From CAYJRR01 sp964372275 [NCBI: uncultured bacterium] (GTDB lineage: Bacteria > CAYJRR01), in contig CAYJRR010000060.1 in assembly GCA_964372275.1 (NCBI GenBank), positions 1 through 27,355 on the forward strand: a stretch of 27,355 nt of DNA, in the 5' to 3' direction. The stretch's first letter is position 1; each line of letters begins with the position of its first letter. The position numbers and the translations under genes were made by a program. This document shows, piece after piece, positions 1-7,898 of the stretch. The notes beneath the pieces were generated by a model, which was not told the origin of the DNA, did no database searches, and worked only from the letters and a program-made list of their open reading frames with translations.

Positions 1-687
1 AACTCGACTCGAAAGCTCGTCCTGCAGGGAGCGGACGGGATCGTCTTCGTCGCCAACTCGCTGGGGAGCGCATCGCGCGACAATCTTCGCTCGCTCGCCG
101 AGTTGGAGGATTCGCTGCGGGGGTTGGGTCGCTCGCTGGTGAAGGTGCCGATCGTCTTCCAGTGGATGAACCAGCGAAGCATCGGCTCGATCCCGTCCGA
201 CGAGCTCTACGCCAAGCTCAACCGGGTCGGCGCCCCGAGCTTCCCCGTCACCACCGAGGATCCGTCGCCGATGCTGAAGAGCTTCGCGATGATCTCGAAG
301 ATGACGGTCAAGGCGGTGCGGGAGGAGCTCGAGGCCGGGAGGCTCTCCGAGTACGTCCCCTACGACTACCCGGCCGTCGCCCGCTCCGGCGGCGGCGCCG
401 ATCCGCTTTCCGAGCTGACCCGCGACCTGGCCCGGGAGGAGGAACGCCCCACCGCCTCGCGCAGCGTGCTCGTGGACGACGAGCTCGACGAGCTGCTCGG
501 CGCCGGAGGTGCGGCGCGCACCACGGCGATCAAGGCGGTCCCCCCCGCGCGGCTGGGCGGCGCGAAGATCGTCGGCGGGGGACAGCCGACGCTCGCGGCG
601 GACGGATCGCTGGAGATCCCGCTGCGGGTCCGGATGCCGTCGGGGGAAGAGCTTTCGCTCACGGTTGCCGTCCGCCTCGAGCGGTAG
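1..687 (+). CDS. MglA-like small GTPase, 5' truncated by window edge
   Basis: The open frame runs in from base 1, so the true start is outside; 228 residues are visible. It begins with a segment (NSTRKLVLQGADGIVFVANS) that matches the region after the G3 motif of MglA, the Ras-like GTPase that sets cell polarity in gliding bacteria. The P-loop and switch regions would lie upstream of the window. Where MglA has the G4 guanine-specificity motif NKRD, this protein has NQRS (residues 57-60), losing the Lys and the Asp. After the G domain comes a C-terminal extension of about 90 residues, acidic in the middle (DDELDELLGAGG) and ending in a possible beta-rich segment. It converges on the FrzS-like gene. 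The family assignment is good. Whether it still binds GTP specifically is unknown. Confidence 0.8.
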   Translation, partial: NSTRKLVLQGADGIVFVANSLGSASRDNLRSLAELEDSLRGLGRSLVKVPIVFQWMNQRSIGSIPSDELYAKLNRVGAPSFPVTTEDPSPMLKSFAMISKMTVKAVREELEAGRLSEYVPYDYPAVARSGGGADPLSELTRDLAREEERPTASRSVLVDDELDELLGAGGAARTTAIKAVPPARLGGAKIVGGGQPTLAADGSLEIPLRVRMPSGEELSLTVAVRLER

Positions 688-697
688 CCGATCGATC

Positions 698-728
698 GGA
701 ACCGATCGGATCCGTTCGGTTCGGTTCC
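698..728. terminator. Candidate bidirectional terminator between convergent genes
   Basis: The 45-bp convergent gap holds an inverted repeat: GGAACCGA at 698-705 pairs exactly with TCGGTTCC at 721-728, with a 15-nt loop that itself contains CGGATCCG. The position between two converging stop codons suits a shared terminator. The following T-tract is weak, so this is tentative. Confidence 0.4.
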
Positions 729-732
729 TTCC

Positions 733-1935
733 TTACTCGTCCTCGGCCTCGCCGCGGCTGGGTTCCTTTTTCTGCTGCACCTTCGCCATCCCCATCGCGA
801 TCTGCAGCGCCTTGCTCACCTTCTCCAGCCGGCTCTCGGAGGCGCGCAGACGTCGAAACGCCTTGACGACGCGCTCCTCCATCTTCGCCTTCTCGTCCTC
901 CAGGCGGGCGATGGCGCGGCGCATCTCCTCGACCTCCGAGCCCCCCTTCGACCCCCTCCGCGCCTCCTCCTTGAGCGCCGCGAGCTTCGGCTCGTAGTAC
1001 CCCTTTAGCGCGTCCAGCTCCTTCTGGTGCTTCTTCTCCACCGCGGCCAGCTGCGCCGCCAGCTCCTCGCGCTCCCGGTTGGCGGTCGCGGCGACCCGTT
1101 CCTGCGCCTCGATCCGTTCCTTGAGCTTCTCCATCGCCGCCCGGCGCCGTCCCATCTCGTCGTCGGACTCCTTGCCGCCGGACCCGCCGCCGGAGGCGGT
1201 GCGCGACTCGAGGGCCTGGAGGTTCTGCTTGAGCTGGGCGATCACCTTCTTTTTGGCCTCGAGCTCCCGGCGGGCCTCGTCGCGTGCGATCGTCGTCGCT
1301 TCGAGGGCCTCTTTCAGCTTCTCGGTGCCGCCCCCGCCGACCGCCCGGGCGGCGGCGAGCTCCCCCTCCATCTCGCTCACCCGCGCCGAGAGGCGATCGC
1401 GCTCCGACCGAATCTCGTTCACCTGGGCGGCGAGGCGGTCGCGTTCCCCTTGCAGCCGTTCGGACTTCGCGACCAGCTCGTCGTTCCGTTGTCCCAGCGC
1501 CTCGAACGACGCCGCGTCGATCGTCGGCTCGGCGAACCGCTCCGGCGGGAGCGAAGGAAGCCCGATCAGCTCCTCGACGTCGTCCAGCAGGTCGTCGAAG
1601 GCGAGCGGCACCTTCCGGTAGGCCTGCGCCGGAGTTTGCGTCTTGCGATCGGCGTCGAAGTCGGCTTCGGTCGACGAGGAGGAGAGGATCACCATCGGCA
1701 CCCCCCGTAGGCGGTCCTCCTGGCGGAAGCTCTTGGCGGCCTTGTAGCCGTTGGCTCCGTTCAGTTCGACGCGCACCACGATCAGGTCGGGGGGGGAGCC
1801 CAACGCTTTGGCGAGGCCGTCCGCGACGTCGGCCGTCTCGGCGACGCGGTACCCGAAGTCGCGAAAGCCCTCGGCCCACTCCCGCGACAGCCTCGGGTCG
1901 GACTCGAGAAGCAGGATCTTCTTGTCGTCGGCCAC
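733..1935 (-). CDS. FrzS-like pseudo-receiver with long coiled coil
   Basis: 400 residues from a GTG start at 1935, chosen because the receiver fold begins there (ADDKKILLLESDPRLSREW) and because it sits 14 bp after the alanine dehydrogenase stop; no strong ribosome binding site is visible. Residues 5-125 form a CheY-like receiver, but the phospho-acceptor Asp is replaced by Arg (PDLIVVRVEL, R55). The switch Ser region (85-88) and a Lys (K108) remain. From about residue 145 to the end it is charged heptad sequence typical of a coiled coil. This order, and the LESD and NGANGY segments, resemble Myxococcus FrzS, whose receiver also lacks a working Asp and which localises to cell poles under MglA control. 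The neighbouring MglA-like gene supports that reading. It could instead be another pseudo-receiver scaffold. Confidence 0.82.
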   Translation of the reverse strand: MADDKKILLLESDPRLSREWAEGFRDFGYRVAETADVADGLAKALGSPPDLIVVRVELNGANGYKAAKSFRQEDRLRGVPMVILSSSSTEADFDADRKTQTPAQAYRKVPLAFDDLLDDVEELIGLPSLPPERFAEPTIDAASFEALGQRNDELVAKSERLQGERDRLAAQVNEIRSERDRLSARVSEMEGELAAARAVGGGGTEKLKEALEATTIARDEARRELEAKKKVIAQLKQNLQALESRTASGGGSGGKESDDEMGRRRAAMEKLKERIEAQERVAATANREREELAAQLAAVEKKHQKELDALKGYYEPKLAALKEEARRGSKGGSEVEEMRRAIARLEDEKAKMEERVVKAFRRLRASESRLEKVSKALQIAMGMAKVQQKKEPSRGEAEDE

Positions 1936-1949
1936 GCGTCTTGGAAGGT

Positions 1950-3065
1950 CTACGCGGCGACGCGGGTCACCGGCGTGTAGGGGAGGCCGAGGCTTTCCGC
2001 CACCGCCGAATGGGTGACGCTGCCCTTCATCACGTTGACCCCCTTGGCCAGCGCCGGGTCGCCGGCGACCGCCTGCTTCACCCCCTGGTTGGCGATCCGC
2101 AGGGCGTAGGGGAGGGTGACGTTGGTCAAGGCGAAGGTCGAGGTCCGGCTCACCGCGCCCGGCATGTTCGCCACGCAGTAGTGGATCACCCCGTCGACGA
2201 CGTAGGTGGGGTGGCTGTGGGTGGTGGGCCGCGTCGTCTCCACGCACCCCCCCTGGTCGACCGCCACGTCGACGATCACCGACCCCTCCTTCATCTCCTT
2301 CAGCATCTCCCGGGTGATCAGCTTCGGCGCCTTGGCGCCGGGCACCAGGATCGCCCCCACCACCAGGTCGGCGCCGCGGAGCTGCTGCATCAGGACGTAG
2401 CGGTTCGAGTGGAGCGTCTTGATCCGCCCGCCGAACAGGTCGTCGACGTAGCGCAGCCGGTCGAGCGACAGGTCGAGGATCGTGACGTCGGCCCCCATCC
2501 CCAGCGCCACCTTCGCGGCGTTCCGGCCCACGATCCCGCAGCCGACGATCACCACCCGTCCCTGCTCGACCCCCGGCACGCCGCCCAGTAGCACGCCGCG
2601 CCCGCCGGAACCCTTCTCCAGCGCGCGCGCCCCGCATTGGATCGACATCCGGCCTGCGATCTCGCTCATCGGCGTGAGCAACGGCAGGCTGTTGTCGGCG
2701 AGCTGGATCGTCTCGTAGGCGATGCCGCAGACCTTCCGCTCGAGCAGCCCCTTGGTCAGCTCCGGATCGGGGGCCAGGTGCAGGTAGGTGAAGAGGATCT
2801 GCCCCTCCTGCAAGAGCGGGATCTCCTCCGCCTGCGGCTCCTTGACCTTGATCACCATCTCCGCGCGGCGGAAGACGTCCTCGCGATGGGGGGCGATCTC
2901 CGCCCCGGCGGAGCGAAGCTCGTCGTCGGCGATGCCGCTGCCGAGCCCGGCGCCGGTCTCGACCAACACCCGGTGACCCGCCTCGGTCAGGGCTTTCACC
3001 CCGGACGGCACGATCCCCACCCGGTATTCGTGGTCCTTGATCTCCTTGGGCACGCCGATCAGCAT
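1950..3065 (-). CDS. ald: Alanine dehydrogenase
   Basis: 371 residues, the usual length, from an ATG at 3065. The enzyme catalyses NAD-dependent oxidative deamination of L-alanine to pyruvate and ammonia, and the reverse. The N-terminus [17 protein letters not shown] is diagnostic. Expected catalytic residues are present: K75 in VIKVKEP, H96 in FTYLHLAPD and D270 in [11 protein letters not shown]. The Rossmann motif GCGIVG lies at residues 175-180, and [17 protein letters not shown] near the C-terminus is also typical. It lies 15 bp after propeller lipoprotein 1 and 14 bp before the FrzS-like gene on the same strand, so co-transcription is likely. No clear ribosome binding site is seen upstream. 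Nothing suggests loss of activity. Confidence 0.97.
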   Translation of the reverse strand: MLIGVPKEIKDHEYRVGIVPSGVKALTEAGHRVLVETGAGLGSGIADDELRSAGAEIAPHREDVFRRAEMVIKVKEPQAEEIPLLQEGQILFTYLHLAPDPELTKGLLERKVCGIAYETIQLADNSLPLLTPMSEIAGRMSIQCGARALEKGSGGRGVLLGGVPGVEQGRVVIVGCGIVGRNAAKVALGMGADVTILDLSLDRLRYVDDLFGGRIKTLHSNRYVLMQQLRGADLVVGAILVPGAKAPKLITREMLKEMKEGSVIVDVAVDQGGCVETTRPTTHSHPTYVVDGVIHYCVANMPGAVSRTSTFALTNVTLPYALRIANQGVKQAVAGDPALAKGVNVMKGSVTHSAVAESLGLPYTPVTRVAA

Positions 3066-3080
3066 GGCGCGCGGAGCATA

Positions 3081-5384
3081 CTACGGAATCCCGCCGACCG
3101 CGGTCACGAACCAGGGTCCGGCACCCGTCGCCACGGCCGTCCCGATCGAGTCCAGTCCACCACTGACCGCATCGATGGAGAAGAGGGAAAGGGTGCTGGC
3201 GTTCAAGTTCGCGACGTAGGCGAAACGGCCCGTCGGATCGATCGCGACCGAGGCGGCACCGTCCCCCGCCGTTTCGGTGTCGACCTGCGTGGGCGCTCCG
3301 GAAAACGGGTCGATCGAGAGGATCGTCACCCGGTCGAGGTCGTAGCTGGCGACGTAGACGAACCGGCCTCCGGGGTCGACGGCCAGGCCCAGGTTCCGCT
3401 GTCCGACCGCGAGGGTGTTCCCCCGGGTCAGCGCCCCGGTCGCCGCGTCGATCGCGTAGTAGGAAACGCTGTTGCCGAAATCGTTCGCGACGTAGGCGAA
3501 GCGGCCGGACGGGTCGAGCGCGATCTGGTGCGGATTGACGCCCGACCCCACGGTGGAGATCGGCGAGAGCGCACCCGTCTCCGGATGGACGGAGTAGGCC
3601 GAGACGCTGTTCGAACCGTAGTTGGTGACGTAGGCGAACTTCCCGCTCGGGTGGACGGCCGTTCCGCAGGGGGACGATCCGGTCGCCACCGCCGTCCCGG
3701 GCGAGAGCTGGCCGGTGACGCGGTCGATCGCGTACGGCTGGACGGACGCGCCGCCGGTGTTCGGACTGAAGAGGAATCGTCCGGCCGGATCGAACGACAC
3801 GAAACGCGGATTCGCCCCGGCGGCGGCGGTCGATTGCGGCGTGAGGATCCCCGAGACGCGGTCGACGGCGTAGACGGAGAGATTGGCGGAACTGTAGTTC
3901 GACGCGTAGGCGAATCGCCCGGTCGGATCGACCTGTACCGAGATCGGGTTCGAGCCGGTGGCGAAGGAGGTCACGGCCGTGAGCGCTCCGGTCGTCGCGT
4001 TCACCGCGAAGAGCGTCGCAGAATTGGAGTTGAAATTGGCGGAGTAGACGAACTTGGGCCCGATCCCCTTGAGCTCCTCCCCGCGGCCGAACGCCGTCGC
4101 GGAGGGGCCGAAGACGCCGAGGAGGTCCCGAGTCGGCGTCAGGGCACCCGCGGACGGATCGACGGCGAAGATCGACACGCGATCGTCCTCGGAGACGGGG
4201 ACGTACGCCAGACGGCCGGAGGCGTCGAACGTGATGCCGGTCGGACCGGAGCCGGTGTCGATCGTTCCCGCGGCGGTCAGGCCTCCGTCGTCCGGATCGA
4301 TCTGGAAGACCGAGAGATTGTCCGACCCGCCGTTCACGACGTAGGCGAATCGACCCGCGGGATCGATCGTCACGAAGATCGGCGCGGCGCCGGCGGCGAC
4401 GGTGCCCCGGCGGTGGAGTCGGCCGGTCGACGGGTCGATGGCGTACGCGGTCACGTCGTTGGAGCGTTGATTCGCGACCAGCGCGAAGCGGCCCGACCGG
4501 TCGACGGCGACCGACCGGGGGCCCGAGCCGGCGGTGACGACGATCCCCGCGTCGAGCTCGCCGCTCTCGGGATCGACCGAGAACGTCGAGACGTCCTCCG
4601 AGTCGTCGTTGGTGACGTAGGCGAATCGGCCGTCCGGGGTGAAGGCGATCGACGTCGGCGCGCTGCCGGTGGCGGCGCTCCCGGCGGGAGTCAGCAGACC
4701 GGTGTCGGCGTCGACGGCGAGAACGGTGACCGTGTCGCCGCCGCGGTTCACGACGTAGGCGAAGCGGCCCGACGGATGGAGGACGAGGTGCGCCGGTCCG
4801 AGGCCGGCATTCGCCGGCAGGCCCGGGTCGAGCCGGCCGGTCTCCGCGTCGATTCCGTACACCGAGACGTCGTTCGACAGCGCATTCGCCACGTAGACGA
4901 ACCGACCCGCGGAGTCGACGGCCATCGAGGCCGGGCCGGCCCCGGTCGGCGCGCGGTCGGCGATGCGGACGGCGCCGTCGGCGGGGGGGACGAGATGGGA
5001 GGTGATCGTCCCGATCTCGGCATTGACCACGAAGGCGAAGACCGACGGCTTCACGACCTCCAGAACCGCGTTCCCCGTCACCCCTTCGAAACGGGCGCCG
5101 ATCGCCGCCGTCCCCCTTGCGAGCAGGGTCGCCGATCCGTCGGTTCCGACGGTCGCGATCAGCGGATCGGACGAGGTCCATTCGGCGGCGGCGGTCACGT
5201 CGACCTCGGTACCGTCGGCAAAGACCGCGATGGCCACGAACGACGGCGTTTCGCCGAGCAGGGCGATCGCGGGGGACGGCGTCACCCGGATCGACTGCAC
5301 GCGGTCGAACCGTGCCTGGGTGGAGCAGCCGAGGGTCAGCGCGACGACCGCGCCGCGGCGGAGCGCTCGCCCAGGGCGCGGCAC
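3081..5384 (-). CDS. Lipoprotein with Ig-like domain and 14 beta-propeller blades (copy 1)
   Basis: 767 residues from a GTG start. GGAG lies about 9 nt upstream, inside the end of the preceding gene, whose TGA is one base before this start, so translation is probably coupled. Residues 1-20 are a short signal ending in LTLGC, a relaxed lipobox with Cys20 as the likely lipidation site. Residues about 25-110 resemble a bacterial Ig-like (Big_2) domain (IRVTPS, WTSSDPLIATVGTDG). The rest contains 14 blade motifs of the form GRFAYVxN followed by SVYxID, which fits two seven-bladed YVTN/lactonase-type propellers in tandem. The seam lies near FGPSATAFGRGEELKGIGPK. Such proteins are usually surface or periplasmic; no enzyme activity or ligand can be inferred. 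It is a paralogue of the next upstream gene. Confidence 0.9.
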   Translation of the reverse strand: MPRPGRALRRGAVVALTLGCSTQARFDRVQSIRVTPSPAIALLGETPSFVAIAVFADGTEVDVTAAAEWTSSDPLIATVGTDGSATLLARGTAAIGARFEGVTGNAVLEVVKPSVFAFVVNAEIGTITSHLVPPADGAVRIADRAPTGAGPASMAVDSAGRFVYVANALSNDVSVYGIDAETGRLDPGLPANAGLGPAHLVLHPSGRFAYVVNRGGDTVTVLAVDADTGLLTPAGSAATGSAPTSIAFTPDGRFAYVTNDDSEDVSTFSVDPESGELDAGIVVTAGSGPRSVAVDRSGRFALVANQRSNDVTAYAIDPSTGRLHRRGTVAAGAAPIFVTIDPAGRFAYVVNGGSDNLSVFQIDPDDGGLTAAGTIDTGSGPTGITFDASGRLAYVPVSEDDRVSIFAVDPSAGALTPTRDLLGVFGPSATAFGRGEELKGIGPKFVYSANFNSNSATLFAVNATTGALTAVTSFATGSNPISVQVDPTGRFAYASNYSSANLSVYAVDRVSGILTPQSTAAAGANPRFVSFDPAGRFLFSPNTGGASVQPYAIDRVTGQLSPGTAVATGSSPCGTAVHPSGKFAYVTNYGSNSVSAYSVHPETGALSPISTVGSGVNPHQIALDPSGRFAYVANDFGNSVSYYAIDAATGALTRGNTLAVGQRNLGLAVDPGGRFVYVASYDLDRVTILSIDPFSGAPTQVDTETAGDGAASVAIDPTGRFAYVANLNASTLSLFSIDAVSGGLDSIGTAVATGAGPWFVTAVGGIP

Positions 5385-5385
5385 G

Positions 5386-7767
5386 TCAGGGCGCTCCGTT
5401 CAGGAGGACGATCCCCCAGGGACCGTCCCCGGAGGCGAATCCGCCGCTCGACGACAGCTCGCCTTCCTCCGGGTCGATCTGGAAGAGCGAGATGCTGTCC
5501 ACCCCCCAGTTCGCGGCGTAGACGAAGCGGCTCGTGGGATCGACCGCGACGGAGATCGTGACGTCGCCGGCGGTGGTCGGGGCCTTGGCCGTCGGTACGC
5601 CGGTCGCCGGGTCGATCGAGTAGACCCAGACGTTGTCGGAGAGGTAGTTGGCGACGTAGGCGAAACGCGAGCCCGGGTCGAAGCCGATCGCGATCGGATA
5701 CGTTCCGGCGGGAACGGCCGCACCCATCGACGTCAGGCCGCCCGTCGCCAGATTGACGGTGTAGCCGGAGATGCTGTTCCCACCGGCGTTGGCGGCGTAG
5801 AGGAAACGTCCGGACGGTTCGACGGCGACGTAGTGCGGATTGGCGCCGGTGGCCACGGTCGCCGGGTTCGCGGCGGTCAGCGCCCCGGTGGCGCGGTTCA
5901 GGTTGAAGACGCTCAGCGTGTTGGAGCAGTAGTTCGCCACGTAGGCGAACTTTCCGTTGGGGTGAACGGCGACCGAGACCGGCCACCGCTGCACCGCGAC
6001 GGCCGTTCCGGCGGTCAACGCGCCGCTCGTCGGGTCGACCGAATAGACCGAAACGGTGCCGTTGGCCGCGGTTCCGCAATTGGGCGGACTGTTCGGCGTC
6101 ATGTTCGGAGCGTAGACGAACCGTCCCGACGGATCGCCGGTCATGAGGCGTGGCTGGACACCGGCGGCGACCGCCGTGCCGGCCGTCAGCGCGCCGCTCG
6201 ACGCGTCGATCCGAAAGACACCGACGCTGTTCGCCGACGTGTTCGCGGTGTAGAGAAAGCGCCCGGTCGGATCGACGAAGGCGGAGTTCGGATTCGCGCC
6301 GGTGGGGGTCGTATCCAGGACCGACAGCGTCCCGTTGGTGGCGTTGACGGCGAAACGTCCGAGATTGCTCACGTTGGAGTTGACGGTGTACGCGACGCGC
6401 GTGCGGAAGCGCTTCGCCGAGGGGCCGCTCGCCAGACCGAAGTCGAGCGGCGCGTAGAGCGCGAGGGTCGTGGCGACGGCGGTGAGCGACCCGGAATCGG
6501 GATCGACGGTGTAGGTCTGGACGCTCTCGGCCGCGTCCGACGTGACGAAGACGGTCGTTCCCGTCGCGTCGACGGCGATCGCCGCCGGTCCGTCAGGCGC
6601 CGGCGCCGAGCCGACCGCCGTCAGCAGCCCCGACGCGCCGTCCACGCGGAAGACCGAGACGACGTCCGTGCCGTGGTTCGCGACGAAGAGGTACCGGCCG
6701 TTGGGCTCGAGGGCGGCGGCGAACGGGGCGGTCCCGGTCACGACCGTCGCGATCGCCGTGAGCGAACCGTCGTCGTCGTCGATGGCGTAGACGGTCAGGT
6801 CGTTCGAGTCGCGGTTGGCCACGTAGGCGAACCGGCCGGTCGGATCGATCGCGATCGAGCGGGGGCCGTCCCCCGCCTGGAACGTCGTGCCGCCGGTCAG
6901 GGTCCCCAGCGCGTCGACGGCGTACACCGAGACGTTGTCGGAGGCTTCGTTGACGACGAAGGCGAACGATCCGGTCGGGTCGAGGGCCATGGCGGCGGGT
7001 CCGTCGCCGGCGCCGACCGTCGCAAGCGTTGTCAGGGTCCCGTTGCTGCCGGCGATGGCGTAGACGGTGACGTTGTCGGAGCCGTTGTTGGCGGCGTAGA
7101 GGTGCGTCCCTTCCGGATGGATCGCCAGCGCGAACGGGTTGGTGCCCGAGCCGACGGCCGTCCCCGCCGTTGGCTTGCCGGTCGCCAGATCGATCGAATA
7201 GACGGAGACGTTGTTCGAGAGCGAGTTCGCGGCATAGACGTAGCGGCCGGCCGGATCGACGGCGATCGACCGCGGGCCGGAGCCGGCGGCGACGAAGCCG
7301 CGGTAGTGCATGCGGTTGGTAGCGCTGTCGAGCAGGTACCAGGAGAGGGTGTTGTTGCTCGAGTTCGCCGCGTATCCGAAGACCGACGGGCGGATCGCCT
7401 GGATGTCGGTCGTCCCCGACACGCCCGAGAGGCTCGCGCTCACGGTGCACTGTCCAGCCGCGAAGACGACCGCGGTGCCGTCGGTACCGATCGTGGCGAT
7501 CGCCGGTTCGGACGAGGACCAGACGACCGAATCGGAGACGTCGATCGACGTGCCGTCCGAATAGCGCCCGATGGCCCGGAAGCGTTTGGACCCGCCGATG
7601 GCCACCTTGGGATCGGACGGTTCGATCTCGATCGAGCGGATCCTGTCGAACGAGACGCTCGTCGAACAGGCGACGGCCAGGGCCACGACCAAAAGGGCCG
7701 CGACGAGGGGGCGTGGGAGTCCCCGAAGGAGCACGAAGCGCGGAACCTCTCGGAGCGCCGTCTTCAC
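5386..7767 (-). CDS. Lipoprotein with Ig-like domain and 14 beta-propeller blades (copy 2)
   Basis: 793 residues from a GTG at 7767, preceded by ACAGG. The open frame extends further upstream but that part overlaps comEC and lacks coding character. The n-region (KTALREVPRFVLLRG) and a hydrophobic core end in LAVAC, giving Cys34 as the probable lipid anchor. A Big_2-like domain follows (IEIEPSDPKVAIGG, WSSSEPAIATIGTDG). Fourteen propeller blade motifs then follow (for example GRYVYAANSLSNNVSVYSID), again dividing into two groups of seven around the FGLASGPSAKRFRTRVAY seam. One blade in the second half has an insertion (NMTPNSPPNCGTAANG) with a Cys, and the following blade has YCSN, so a disulfide is possible. 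This gene is first in the leftward set and shares its architecture, including seam position, with copy 1, indicating tandem duplication. Confidence 0.88.
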   Translation of the reverse strand: MKTALREVPRFVLLRGLPRPLVAALLVVALAVACSTSVSFDRIRSIEIEPSDPKVAIGGSKRFRAIGRYSDGTSIDVSDSVVWSSSEPAIATIGTDGTAVVFAAGQCTVSASLSGVSGTTDIQAIRPSVFGYAANSSNNTLSWYLLDSATNRMHYRGFVAAGSGPRSIAVDPAGRYVYAANSLSNNVSVYSIDLATGKPTAGTAVGSGTNPFALAIHPEGTHLYAANNGSDNVTVYAIAGSNGTLTTLATVGAGDGPAAMALDPTGSFAFVVNEASDNVSVYAVDALGTLTGGTTFQAGDGPRSIAIDPTGRFAYVANRDSNDLTVYAIDDDDGSLTAIATVVTGTAPFAAALEPNGRYLFVANHGTDVVSVFRVDGASGLLTAVGSAPAPDGPAAIAVDATGTTVFVTSDAAESVQTYTVDPDSGSLTAVATTLALYAPLDFGLASGPSAKRFRTRVAYTVNSNVSNLGRFAVNATNGTLSVLDTTPTGANPNSAFVDPTGRFLYTANTSANSVGVFRIDASSGALTAGTAVAAGVQPRLMTGDPSGRFVYAPNMTPNSPPNCGTAANGTVSVYSVDPTSGALTAGTAVAVQRWPVSVAVHPNGKFAYVANYCSNTLSVFNLNRATGALTAANPATVATGANPHYVAVEPSGRFLYAANAGGNSISGYTVNLATGGLTSMGAAVPAGTYPIAIGFDPGSRFAYVANYLSDNVWVYSIDPATGVPTAKAPTTAGDVTISVAVDPTSRFVYAANWGVDSISLFQIDPEEGELSSSGGFASGDGPWGIVLLNGAP

Positions 7768-7785
7768 CCAACCTGTAAGTGTACG

Positions 7786-7816
7786 CCTCGGCGCTGAAAA
7801 TAAGAATTCGCCGAGG
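7786..7816. promoter_or_regulatory. AT-loop inverted repeat in the divergent lipoprotein/comEC spacer
   Basis: CCTCGGCG (7786-7793) and CGCCGAGG (7809-7816) are a perfect 8-bp inverted repeat around a 15-nt AT-rich centre (CTGAAAATAAGAATT). It lies 19 bp upstream of the lipoprotein 2 start, in the only intergenic space available for its promoter and for that of comEC. On the minus strand TTCTTA and TACACT lie 17 nt apart across it, a weak match to a sigma-70 promoter. It could be an operator or an RNA hairpin in the leader. Confidence 0.4.
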
Positions 7817-7898
7817 TGGCCGCTCCGGTGCCGGAGTTCGGTGCGCACGCGATTCCCGCCCCTTGCGCCGGGCCGCCGGCGACGATTCGTTGCCGCCG

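Noticed and set aside
1936-5181. Upstream extension of the FrzS-like frame
   Set aside because: It overlaps ald and propeller lipoprotein 1 in another frame; the receiver domain begins at the GTG at 1935.
2637-7797. Very long open frames on the plus strand opposite the propeller lipoproteins and alanine dehydrogenase
   Set aside because: They are antisense shadows of repetitive GC-rich genes, with Arg/Gly/Asp-biased sequence and no recognisable domains.
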